Shown here piece after piece: positions 1 through 6,168 of a stretch of DNA of 7,750 bases (positions are counted from its first letter, which is position 1; every line of letters begins with the position of its first letter). Below the pieces are notes generated by a model that was not told the DNA's origin, did no database searches, and saw only the letters and a program-made list of their open reading frames with translations. A program made the position numbers and the translations under genes. This DNA is from Candidatus Saccharimonadales bacterium. GTDB taxonomy: Bacteria > Patescibacteriota > Saccharimonadia > Saccharimonadales > Saccharimonadaceae. The stretch covers positions 1 to 7,750 of the forward strand of contig JASLCR010000036.1 in the NCBI GenBank assembly GCA_030145955.1, in the 5' to 3' direction.

Positions 1-1
1 C

Positions 2-580
2 GATGCAATTAAGCAAATAAATAAGCTTGTAATACATCTTAGAGATGAGGGGATTGCGATACAGACCGTCAACGTAGGAGGAGGTTTTCCGACCAGGTAT
101 TTTGATGATGATACAGATATTGCCTCAACTGCGTCACATATTCAGAAAAATATTAGTGATGCCTCAGGGGTGCTTTCCTATATGGCTGAGCCCGGGCGCT
201 TTATTGTTGCTAATTCGTCAGTGATTGTCAGCACTGTAATTGGGACAGAGAGCAGAGAGGGCGAGAGCTGGCTTTTTCTTGACACGGGTCTTTTTCAATC
301 TTTTCTTGGAGCGGTACGGTACGAGATATTTCCTTATCGTCCTATTTCTTTGCGACATTGGGGTAACGAAAGCGGCAATCAGCGCCTCTATACCCTCACT
401 GGTCCGACATGTGATTCTGAGGATGTTATTGCCGTCGACATTATGTTGCCGGAAGATATGATAGTTGGGGATCAGCTGGTATTTCCAAATGTTGGGGCAT
501 ATACCACGGTTTACGGAAGTAGCTTTAATGGCTTTCCCTTGCCCGAGCACAAGTATATCGAAGGAGTTAAAAGCGCATGA
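2..580 (+). CDS. PLP-dependent ornithine/lysine-type decarboxylase (fold type III), C-terminal part
   Basis: The 5' end is cut off by the window; 192 residues are visible, read in frame from base 2. Family landmarks appear in the expected order: GGGFP (visible residues 26-30, PLP phosphate loop), EPGR (63-66, binds the phosphate and pyridine nitrogen side), a LDTGLFQSF segment, GPTCDSED (from about 134, with C137 and D138 matching the catalytic Cys and neighbouring Asp of ornithine decarboxylases) and GAYT...SSFNGF (Y167 matching the cofactor-contacting Tyr). Known family members decarboxylate ornithine, lysine, arginine or diaminopimelate with PLP in the cytoplasm. GPTCD favours the ornithine/lysine branch over diaminopimelate decarboxylase, which usually has GPxCES. 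The PLP-binding Lys lies upstream of the window. The stop overlaps the next start (ATGA), so the two genes are probably co-translated. The exact substrate is not decidable, and a biosynthetic decarboxylase for a specialised product is also possible. Confidence 0.88.
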   Translation, partial: DAIKQINKLVIHLRDEGIAIQTVNVGGGFPTRYFDDDTDIASTASHIQKNISDASGVLSYMAEPGRFIVANSSVIVSTVIGTESREGESWLFLDTGLFQSFLGAVRYEIFPYRPISLRHWGNESGNQRLYTLTGPTCDSEDVIAVDIMLPEDMIVGDQLVFPNVGAYTTVYGSSFNGFPLPEHKYIEGVKSA

Positions 581-1752
581 GTATTCCACTAGAAGCCCTA
601 TCACCAGAACGAGAGCAGGCAATATATATGCAGTTTGAGGACTACAGATCAATCTGTGATTCGCTTGATAGATTTCGCAAGATTGGTCTCCAGGATAAAG
701 ATGCATATGAATCAGCAATCCATGATGGTACGACAATATTTGCAGAGTTTGGCGATAAAAAGATTCCACTTTTTGCTGATATTGCTCATGAAAAGATGTA
801 TGAGACTGAACGATGTCATGAACTATTTGGCACGAATAAGGTGATGCTACAGTGTGTACCAGCAGGATTGGATGTAGAGCCGGTTGAGCTGCCACCAGGA
901 ACAGGCATACTATGGGAAGAATTCGAGCCACGAGAGGGTGCCCAATTTAGTGAACAACCGGCATATGTTGGCAATGAAACAGTAGGGGTAGAGTTTATTC
1001 ATCCAGATATCCCTGACCCATTACATAGTCGAGCCTGGATGGCATCATATAGTCTTGATTTTTCACCTAATAAACCATCAACCAACAATGAAAGAAGTTT
1101 GATTAGTTTAAAAGAAGCTTTACGGCACGCATGGGCTGACCGCAGAGCTGATAGTGGTTTGGATAATTTGCCATCAGATGGTGCGACTGGTACTTTCTTA
1201 CTTTTTGATAATGATGTGGCTGCACGACCTGATATTGTTGATGAGCTTTGGCGAATTTCAGGCACTGGGTTTGGCAAGATTCTTGGCGCTTACCACCCTG
1301 TCGCAATGGAGTTTAATAGAAGTTTCTTCGATGAGATGATTGCAGCCAACAACTCGTTAACAGCTGTTCATTATGTCGACGGTCGTGCTGCTTGTTTTGG
1401 GTTTATTGGGCTTGATATGAATAAAAATGATTGGCTCAATACAGCCTCCCTCGATCTGCGTACTCAAGTAGAGGAAGCAGGAAAAAATGGTCGTGAATAT
1501 GTGCATTTCTATGAACTAATTAGCGACGGGGAAAGGGGTATGGGGTACGCGATGGATGTATTAGACGCATTTCTGGATATAGCATCAAGAAGCGAAAGAG
1601 ACTTTACTGTATTTTTTGAATCAACCAATCTTTCGTCCCTTTATATACCCGATATTATTCGTAAAAAAATTGAACTACTACCAAGCGTAAAGCTTGATCG
1701 TGATATCGAAATGCTCGACAGACTCCATTATCGAGGAGCCAGGGCTTTATAG
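577..1752 (+). CDS. Unknown protein, 391 aa, weakly GNAT-like C-terminal half, coupled to the decarboxylase
   Basis: I do not recognise the family. The ATG shares its last bases with the decarboxylase stop (ATGA). AAGGAG at 561-566 gives an SD with a 10-nt spacer, so this start is well supported. The protein is acidic and soluble, with no signal peptide or membrane segment. Residues 1-110 look like a mixed alpha/beta domain, and 170-260 contain a helical stretch. Residues 261-350 have an order loosely like a GNAT acyltransferase: strand LTAVHYVDGRAACFGFIG (261-278), strand VHFYELI (309-315), turn GERGMGY (318-324) followed by a helix, then FTVFFESTN (343-351). GERGMGY resembles the acyl-CoA pyrophosphate loop (Q/RxxGxG/A), but it is not a clean match. 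If the resemblance is real, acylation of the amine made by the upstream decarboxylase would be a natural role. That is inference only. No terminator separates it from the following kinase. Confidence 0.85.
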   Translation: MSIPLEALSPEREQAIYMQFEDYRSICDSLDRFRKIGLQDKDAYESAIHDGTTIFAEFGDKKIPLFADIAHEKMYETERCHELFGTNKVMLQCVPAGLDVEPVELPPGTGILWEEFEPREGAQFSEQPAYVGNETVGVEFIHPDIPDPLHSRAWMASYSLDFSPNKPSTNNERSLISLKEALRHAWADRRADSGLDNLPSDGATGTFLLFDNDVAARPDIVDELWRISGTGFGKILGAYHPVAMEFNRSFFDEMIAANNSLTAVHYVDGRAACFGFIGLDMNKNDWLNTASLDLRTQVEEAGKNGREYVHFYELISDGERGMGYAMDVLDAFLDIASRSERDFTVFFESTNLSSLYIPDIIRKKIELLPSVKLDRDIEMLDRLHYRGARAL

Positions 1753-1755
1753 AAG

Positions 1756-1764
1756 TGCTACAAT
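1756..1764 (+). promoter_or_regulatory. Extended -10 promoter for the histidine kinase gene
   Basis: TGcTACAAT begins 4 nt after the stop of the 391-aa gene. It is an extended -10 (TGn plus TACAAT, one base from TATAAT). No good -35 is seen 16-18 bp upstream, which extended -10 promoters tolerate. Transcription would start near 1771, giving a leader of about 33 nt. A 5-bp inverted repeat, TAGGT/ACCTA (1764-1777), lies at the start site. Confidence 0.5.
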
Positions 1765-1794
1765 AGGTAAAAACCTAGTGCTTAATGCAAGCAA

Positions 1795-1798
1795 AGGA
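1795..1798 (+). promoter_or_regulatory. Shine-Dalgarno site deciding the GTG start of the kinase
   Basis: AGGA within AAAGGAAA lies 5 nt before GTG 1804. It supports the GTG as start in the absence of a nearby ATG. Confidence 0.55.
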
Positions 1799-1803
1799 AA
1801 ACA

Positions 1804-3996
1804 GTGGGCCTGAGTGTATCAATTTATCTTTATCTTCTAGAGATTGTTGGTTTCTTTCTGATTGCTGCATTGGCTATTGCACAGAGTAGAAACCGGGTTC
1901 ATGTAGCATTTTTGATGTTTGCGAGCGCCCTGGGCATCTGGCAATTGCTACAGGCCTTAAGTTTAATTGCGGCTAGTCTGAACTTTCCAGCAACAGCAAC
2001 CTATTTGCTAATGACGTCTGTTCTTTGTTCTGTTGTGATGGCTACTTCGGTGCTCATCTTTTCATTATCATATGCAAATAAAAAATGGCGGCTAAGCCTA
2101 TTGGTGCCAGCAGTATTGGTTGGTGCATTGGCATATTTTTCTCCTGAGCTGGCCGCAGTACAAATTACTTCACAGGCGGTGGGAATCCCGAAACTAGACT
2201 TTTATTACGCAGCAATCCTGATCTATAATGTAATTTTATTGATTGCATCTATAGCAACATTAATACGTTTTTATCGCACAAGTCACTCGAAGCAGCAGAA
2301 GGTGCAGACGAGGATTATTCTCGGGGGATTTTCTATTGCGGGTACGGTAGTGATTCTCGGAAGCTTCTATACATCTGATTTCTCCGATAGTGCCATTGCC
2401 CAATTAGTTCTGCCTACAACTTGCTTGATAACCCTGATGGTGTTTCTGTATGCTATCCGAAAAACAGGGCTATTCGATATACGACTTGCGGCGGTACGCA
2501 CAGTTGCTTACGGTCTTTCACTTGTTAGCTTGTCTGTTATTTATTACTTTCTAGCCTATCTTGTATCGACTGTACTCTTTAAGGGTGATATTGTCTCAGG
2601 ATTAAGTCTTAGCCCTATTAATATAATGCTTGCCTTGGTGCTTGCTTTTATATTTCAGCCAATCCGGCATTTTTTTGATAAAGCTACTGACAAGATATTC
2701 TTTCATAGTCGCTATAAACCAGATGACTTCTATGCGCGTCTTAGCGAAGTACTCACAACAACGACTGACCTGCGTACGTTACTGCGTCGTGCTTCGGAGG
2801 TGGTGGGCAGTACATTAAAAGCAGAGCAAGTATTTTTCTATGTTAAGCACGGAGATGCGCATCACTTAACTGTAGGGACTACGCATCATACAATACTGCC
2901 CGCGGATGATATTAAAGCTCTCGATGATTATGTGCAAAAGTCATCCGGCGAAGTTATTGTAACAGAGGTGCTTGGTGATAGATACCGTGCTATCAGAAAG
3001 ATACTTGTAAGTCATAAAATAGAGATATTGATGCCATTATTCCGTGATCGGGTGATCTTGGGCTATGTAGCCCTAGGTGCACAGCAGGGTAGCGGATATG
3101 TAAAGCGTGATGCAAAGGTTCTTCAAACTATTTCCGACGAGCTCGTCATTGCAATACAAAATGCGCTATCGGTGCAGGAAGTAAAAGAACTCAACGCGCA
3201 TCTTCAGCAGCGTATTAACGCGGCAACATCTGAGTTGCGTCGTACAAACGCTCGATTGCGCAGACTCGATACGACAAAAGATGAGTTCCTTTCCATGGCA
3301 TCGCATCAACTCCGCACACCGCTTACGAGCATCAAAGGCTATTTGAGTATGGTGATTGATGGTGATCTTGGTAAGCTGTCATCCACGCAGAAGAAGGTGC
3401 TTGAGGAAGCATTCACAAGCAGTGAACGAATGGTGCATCTCATACATGATTTTCTCAACGTGTCCCGTTTACAAACGGGCAGGTTTGTGCTGGAACTTGG
3501 CGAGGGTGATCTTTCAAATCTTGTGAAGGATGAGGTAGAGAGCTTGCGGCGTGTGGCAGAAAGTAGAAACATGACAATTCACTATGAAAATGATGCTGGT
3601 TCATTGCCTTTGATGCTTGATGATACAAAGCTGCGGCAAGTAGTGATGAATTATATCGATAACGCGATTTACTACTCGAAACCCGATACAACCATTACGG
3701 TGGAACTAACAAAGCAGAACGGTAATGCGATATTAAAAGTTCACGATACGGGCATTGGTGTGCCGCTTAGTGAGCAGCCACAGCTGTTTGAAAAGTTCTT
3801 TCGCGCAACCAATGCACGCAAGCAGCGTCCAGATGGTACGGGCGTAGGCCTATATCTTGCAAAAAAGGTGATCACCGCTCATGGAGGAGACGTGCTTTTC
3901 AGTTCAAAGCCTGGCAAGGGTAGTACATTTGGGTTTAAGCTTCCACTTGTGCAAGATCAGGCACTGCTAGAAAAAAATAGCACGAAGCAGTTCTGA
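1804..3996 (+). CDS. Membrane sensor histidine kinase (multi-TM, GAF-like, HisKA, HATPase_c)
   Basis: The protein has 730 residues and a GTG start. The N-terminal part (about 5-290) is very hydrophobic, with roughly eight or nine membrane spans (near 6-26, 34-56, 65-88, 96-113, 134-155, 170-190, 199-217, 234-258, 270-286), so it could sense a membrane or lipid-borne cue. Residues 305-455 look like a GAF domain, followed by a coiled coil (455-492). HisKA has the H-box SHQLRTPL with the phospho-acceptor H501. HATPase_c (about 605-716) has the N box N616-N620, G1 DTGIG (648-652), F box FEKFFRA (662-668) and G2 DGTGVGL (677-683), so all ATP-binding boxes are intact. The usual Glu/Asp after the phospho-His is Gln502, a variant seen in many HQLRTPL kinases. 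No receiver domain or adjacent regulator is visible, so it is an orphan here. The 3' end overlaps a convergent gene by 30 nt. Confidence 0.95.
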   Translation: MGLSVSIYLYLLEIVGFFLIAALAIAQSRNRVHVAFLMFASALGIWQLLQALSLIAASLNFPATATYLLMTSVLCSVVMATSVLIFSLSYANKKWRLSLLVPAVLVGALAYFSPELAAVQITSQAVGIPKLDFYYAAILIYNVILLIASIATLIRFYRTSHSKQQKVQTRIILGGFSIAGTVVILGSFYTSDFSDSAIAQLVLPTTCLITLMVFLYAIRKTGLFDIRLAAVRTVAYGLSLVSLSVIYYFLAYLVSTVLFKGDIVSGLSLSPINIMLALVLAFIFQPIRHFFDKATDKIFFHSRYKPDDFYARLSEVLTTTTDLRTLLRRASEVVGSTLKAEQVFFYVKHGDAHHLTVGTTHHTILPADDIKALDDYVQKSSGEVIVTEVLGDRYRAIRKILVSHKIEILMPLFRDRVILGYVALGAQQGSGYVKRDAKVLQTISDELVIAIQNALSVQEVKELNAHLQQRINAATSELRRTNARLRRLDTTKDEFLSMASHQLRTPLTSIKGYLSMVIDGDLGKLSSTQKKVLEEAFTSSERMVHLIHDFLNVSRLQTGRFVLELGEGDLSNLVKDEVESLRRVAESRNMTIHYENDAGSLPLMLDDTKLRQVVMNYIDNAIYYSKPDTTITVELTKQNGNAILKVHDTGIGVPLSEQPQLFEKFFRATNARKQRPDGTGVGLYLAKKVITAHGGDVLFSSKPGKGSTFGFKLPLVQDQALLEKNSTKQF

Positions 3997-4185
3997 GAGT
4001 AGCCAGATAACCACGATAACGACAAGTCCGGCAATAATAATTGGTTTGGCGATGCGTTTCTTCTCGTGCCACCACTGCATTGGCTTGCTACGATCTGCCG
4101 CCTCTACTTTGACAACTTGTGGTGCCGCTTGCTTTGCATCTGCACCGCGGTAGGCTTTGTTGCGCTTTTTCTTAGTCTTTCCCAT
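3967..4185 (-). CDS. Small basic tail-anchored membrane protein, 72 aa, unknown function
   Basis: The ATG is at 4185 and the stop at 3967. The N-terminus is strongly basic (MGKTKKKRNKAYRGADA), the middle is polar with MQWWHEKKRIAKP (36-48), and one membrane span lies near the C-terminus (about 49-70, IIIAGLVVIVVIWLLSELL). The positive charges before the span predict a cytoplasmic N-terminus. I do not recognise a named family. It has the size and layout of small Sec or membrane-complex subunits but lacks the SecE signature. It converges on the histidine kinase gene and shares its last 30 nt with that gene's 3' end, so each gene's end is antisense to the other. Upstream TATAAT and GGAAA, a biased composition and a clean membrane span argue that it is a real gene and not a shadow ORF. 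Confidence 0.77.
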   Translation of the reverse strand: MGKTKKKRNKAYRGADAKQAAPQVVKVEAADRSKPMQWWHEKKRIAKPIIIAGLVVIVVIWLLSELLRAIFF

Positions 4186-4194
4186 ATATTTTCC

Positions 4195-4200
4195 ATTATA
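4195..4200 (-). promoter_or_regulatory. TATAAT -10 box directly upstream of the 72-aa gene
   Basis: On the minus strand a perfect TATAAT ends 9 nt before the ATG at 4185. A start site 6-7 nt downstream of the box would leave a leader of only about 3 nt. The GGA in the gap (4192-4194 region) would then lie at or before the transcript start, making this a near-leaderless mRNA. No clear -35 is seen. The alternative is that the box is chance and GGAAA is a true SD on a longer transcript from the surface-protein gene. Confidence 0.5.
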
Positions 4201-4221
4201 CTATGTGTACTCAGTCCCATC

Positions 4222-4269
4222 CTCGGAATAACACGAGTAAACTCGGTTCTTCACTCGAATGCTCCGAGT
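4222..4269. repeat. Cluster of ACTCG/CGAGT inverted motifs
   Basis: CCTCGG, CGAGT (4234-4238), ACTCG (4241-4245), ACTCG (near 4253) and CCGAGT (4264-4269) recur within 48 bp. They allow competing stems: CGAGT-AA-ACTCG, or ACTCGG (4241-4246) with CCGAGT. The cluster lies between the end of the surface-protein gene and the promoter of the 72-aa gene, so it could be a protein site or part of a terminator or leader structure. Confidence 0.35.
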
Positions 4270-4279
4270 ATAGCAAACT

Positions 4280-4301
4280 CCCCTCATGAGTACACGAGGG
4301 G
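4280..4301 (-). terminator. Possible terminator hairpin after the surface-protein gene
   Basis: CCCCTC (4280-4285) pairs with GAGGGG (4296-4301) around a 10-nt loop, 25 nt past the surface-protein stop. Reading the minus strand, the stem is followed by AGTTTGC, which is only three T. It would be a weak intrinsic terminator or partial read-through point. It is the best candidate in this gap. Confidence 0.35.
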
Positions 4302-4325
4302 AAGTGCTGATTGTCGAACAGGGTA

Positions 4326-5750
4326 TTACTGACGACGACTTGTGAGGTAGTAGGCGCCTGCGCTGGCAAGTGAAGCTGCACCAAAGAGTTGAGCAAATGC
4401 TTCTGCTGGACCAGTAGTTGGAAGTGCTTCAGCTTTTGGAGTTTCAGGTGTTGGAGTTTCCTTTACCTTACACTCTTCGCTGCCAACAGGCACGTACTTG
4501 CTTTCATCCTTCTTTTCAACAGTAATTGTCTTACCAGTTTCAGGATTACAGACGATTACCTTTGATTCTTCAGGAACATCAACATCGGCTGTGTCACAGT
4601 CATCTGGTGCGCCTGGCACGTCAGGAGTGTCAACACAGACAGTATTGGTGATACGTCCTGCAAGATACTCGGGAACCTTTGCCTTGAGAGTGAAGTTCAT
4701 TGTTTCACCAATCTTTAGGCTAGGGATTGTGTGTGTCCACTTGTTGTCAGAGATTGATCCTTGGTCGGCTGATACTAGCGTCACACCTTTTTCTGGCGTG
4801 TCGGTAACAACTGCATTTGTAAGATCTTTGTTGCCAGTGTTTGTGACAGCAATCTGGTAGCTGTATTCAACATTAACGTTAACTTGCTTGTACTTTACGC
4901 CTTCAACAAGCTTGGTAATTTTAATACCTGGCTTCTCTTCTGGGTTAACAATAAATGGTTTTGTACAGTTTGCAGTAACTGGGAGGTCACCAATAGATGA
5001 CTTAACGATTGTGCGGACGCTGTACGAACCTGGTTCGTTTTGTGTGTAGGTGTAGTTGACTGACTCACTTGAAGAATTTACTGATTTAGTATCAACAAGC
5101 GCGCCATTCTTGAAAATCTGGAACACGTAGCCGGTGATTCTTGCACCGTTTGCTGTGGTAGCACTTGCTTGGAAGTTGAAAGAGGTTCGGCTGAGCTGAC
5201 TCACGGTTAGTGTGTTACAAGCTGCGCTTGGTGGGGTAGGCGGGGTTGGCTTCTTGATACAGCCCTGGATCGTACCGTGGCCGTAGGCAATGATAGGGAG
5301 CACGTTGCCAGTACCATACGTAAGGTCAACCTGGTAGTAGCACATGTTTTGCTTTGGCTGGGTAGGTACTGCTGTTTCCATAGTGTAGGTACCCTTAGTA
5401 AAGACACGTGTCTTTACTGATTGCTTGTAGAGGATTTGTTTATTCCACGGCTTGCCGTCAAGGGCAGGAGCATGGAATGAATTGATAGTTACCTGAACCT
5501 TACAATCCTTTGAACCCGTTACTTTGAATCCTACCTTAGCAACGCTGTTAGTCACGCTAAATGCTAGATTCGGACGATTTTGGGTGGTAAGGTCAACGCT
5601 CGTGTTGCCTCTGTTGCCAATTGGCTCCACGGTACATCGTGGCGCGTTGCCAACTTGCCCAGGAGTTTTTGCCTCACTACTAAGATGCACTAAGCCGATC
5701 ACTGATAGTGACAGCAGCGCTGTAGCGAACATTAATAGTTTACTTTTCAT
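4326..5750 (-). CDS. Secreted LPTTG-anchored surface protein with Ig/PKD-like and DUF11-like modules
   Basis: The protein has 474 residues from ATG 5750, which follows AGGAGGT by 7 nt. The frame stays open to a GTG at 5828, but that would put 26 non-signal residues before a good signal peptide, so 5750 is preferred. Residues 1-27 form a signal peptide (basic start, hydrophobic core, cleavage near SSEA). Residues 30-165 are a beta-rich domain with paired cysteines. A Pro-rich linker (PTPPTPP, about 170) precedes an Ig/PKD-like domain (180-272). A DUF11-like domain (about 275-375, with YSYQIAVTNTGNKDL and a PSLKIGETMNFTLKAKV-type end) and a short Cys-flanked segment follow (about 385-425). The tail is a Pro/Thr/Glu linker, LPTTG (443-447), a hydrophobic stretch and SRRQ: a sortase sorting signal. 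The likely role is cell-surface display, possibly adhesion to a partner cell. The ligand is unknown and no sortase is in the window. Confidence 0.9.
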   Translation of the reverse strand: MKSKLLMFATALLSLSVIGLVHLSSEAKTPGQVGNAPRCTVEPIGNRGNTSVDLTTQNRPNLAFSVTNSVAKVGFKVTGSKDCKVQVTINSFHAPALDGKPWNKQILYKQSVKTRVFTKGTYTMETAVPTQPKQNMCYYQVDLTYGTGNVLPIIAYGHGTIQGCIKKPTPPTPPSAACNTLTVSQLSRTSFNFQASATTANGARITGYVFQIFKNGALVDTKSVNSSSESVNYTYTQNEPGSYSVRTIVKSSIGDLPVTANCTKPFIVNPEEKPGIKITKLVEGVKYKQVNVNVEYSYQIAVTNTGNKDLTNAVVTDTPEKGVTLVSADQGSISDNKWTHTIPSLKIGETMNFTLKAKVPEYLAGRITNTVCVDTPDVPGAPDDCDTADVDVPEESKVIVCNPETGKTITVEKKDESKYVPVGSEECKVKETPTPETPKAEALPTTGPAEAFAQLFGAASLASAGAYYLTSRRQ

Positions 5751-5757
5751 TACATAC

Positions 5758-5764
5758 ACCTCCT
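5758..5764 (-). promoter_or_regulatory. Strong Shine-Dalgarno site that sets the surface-protein start
   Basis: AGGAGGT (minus strand) lies 7 nt upstream of ATG 5750. It is the strongest SD in the window and decides the start against the upstream in-frame GTG at 5828. Confidence 0.8.
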
Positions 5765-5817
5765 CGCATGGGTTGTAATTTATTATGTAAAACCACGGTG
5801 ATTTTCCCCGAAGCTTC

Positions 5818-5826
5818 CACCTCCTC
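5818..5826 (-). repeat. Second copy of GAGGAGGTG in the surface-protein leader
   Basis: The nonamer GAGGAGGTG occurs at 5818-5826 and again at 5757-5765 (minus strand), 61 nt apart. The upstream copy has no ATG, GTG or TTG at a usable distance, so it does not drive a visible leader peptide. It is followed by the palindrome GAAGCTTC (5810-5817). It could be a ribosome standby site or a duplication remnant. Confidence 0.5.
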
Positions 5827-5843
5827 ACAAGGTAGTTATTTCC

Positions 5844-5872
5844 AATTTATCATAAATTTCTCGAAATGTCAA
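5844..5872 (-). promoter_or_regulatory. Strong promoter of the surface-protein gene
   Basis: On the minus strand, TTGACA (5872-5867) is a perfect -35. A 17-bp spacer follows, then TAAATT (5849-5844), preceded by TG at 5852-5851 (extended -10). The predicted start near 5837 gives a leader of about 87 nt before ATG 5750. Confidence 0.65.
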
Positions 5873-5893
5873 TATTTTATGACATTTTTGTCA
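5867..5893 (-). promoter_or_regulatory. Operator-like TGACA/TGTCA half-sites overlapping the -35
   Basis: Minus-strand order: TGACA (5893-5889), 4 nt, TGTCA (5884-5880), 8 nt, TGACA (5871-5867). The first two form a short palindrome just upstream of the promoter. The third is part of the -35 hexamer. This spacing suits a dimeric regulator that would either contact or cover polymerase. No regulator gene is adjacent. Confidence 0.4.
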
Positions 5894-5924
5894 AATAAGC
5901 TCAAGCGGTATGCGAAATGCCCTC

Positions 5925-5953
5925 TTGTATAGATGGGTGTTTTTTGGTATAGT
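5925..5953 (+). promoter_or_regulatory. Promoter for the structured leader and tRNA-Glu
   Basis: TTGTAT (5925-5930), a 17-bp spacer and TATAGT (5948-5953) make a good plus-strand sigma70-type promoter. The predicted start is near 5960, about 134 nt upstream of the tRNA. It is back to back with the surface-protein promoter. Confidence 0.6.
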
Positions 5954-5959
5954 TTTGAT

Positions 5960-6090
5960 CTGTAGAGTTTGTTCTATTGACAGCTCTAAAACGCCGGAAA
6001 CGGCCTCATACTAGGGTATGAGCCCGTCGTGACTCGGAAATAGTCACAAAAATGAGCAAGCTAATTTTTGCTGACTCATTTCACTCATCA
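5960..6090 (+). ncRNA. Candidate structured RNA: run of hairpins between promoter and tRNA-Glu
   Basis: No ORF of note is present. From the predicted start, successive stems can be drawn. TAGAG (5963-5967) pairs with CTCTA (5984-5988). GCCG-GAAA-CGGC (5993-6004) has a GNRA tetraloop. CTCATAC-TAGG-GTATGAG (6005-6022) has 7 bp. GTGACT (6029-6034) pairs with AGTCAC (6042-6047) around CGGAAAT. AATGAG (6051-6056) pairs with CTCATT (6075-6080) and has an inner CAA/TTG or AGC/GCT stem. Five stems in about 130 nt, several with no mismatches, is more order than expected of plain spacer. It may be a long structured 5' leader of the pre-tRNA, or an independent small RNA. It matches no riboswitch or housekeeping RNA that I can name. 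Confidence 0.45.
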
Positions 6091-6093
6091 CTA

Positions 6094-6168
6094 GGCCTCA
6101 TCGTCTAACGGTTAGGACACCAGGTTTTCATCCTGGCAATCGGAGTTCGATTCTCCGTGAGGTCACCA
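6094..6168 (+). tRNA. tRNA-Glu (anticodon UUC), CCA encoded
   Basis: The gene is 75 nt including CCA. The acceptor stem is GGCCTCA with TGAGGTC (one G-U at the second pair). The D-arm carries the typical Glu-type CGTCTAACGGTTAGGACAC. The anticodon stem CCAGG/CCTGG (6120-6136) encloses TTTTCAT with anticodon TTC. The T-arm is CGGAG-TTCGATT-CTCCG. The discriminator base is A. It serves GAA/GAG decoding and, in bacteria, Glu-tRNA supply generally. It is transcribed from the promoter at 5925-5953 and followed at once by a hairpin that starts inside its ACCA end. Confidence 0.97.

Noticed and set aside
2..580. Diaminopimelate decarboxylase
   Set aside because: The active-site segment reads GPTCD, not the GPxCES typical of that branch.
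218..931. 237-codon minus-strand open frame
   Set aside because: It lies antisense to the decarboxylase and the 391-aa gene, which have clear motifs or an SD. Its translation shows no domain.
3967..4185. 72-aa protein as SecE
   Set aside because: It has the size and a single span, but not the SecE amphipathic helix and conserved VxWP-type region.
5751..5828. Upstream GTG start of the surface protein at 5828
   Set aside because: It would bury the signal peptide behind 26 residues, and ATG 5750 has an ideal SD.
5977..5982. TTGACA as a second plus-strand -35
   Set aside because: No -10-like hexamer lies 16-18 bp downstream; the position is GC-rich hairpin sequence.
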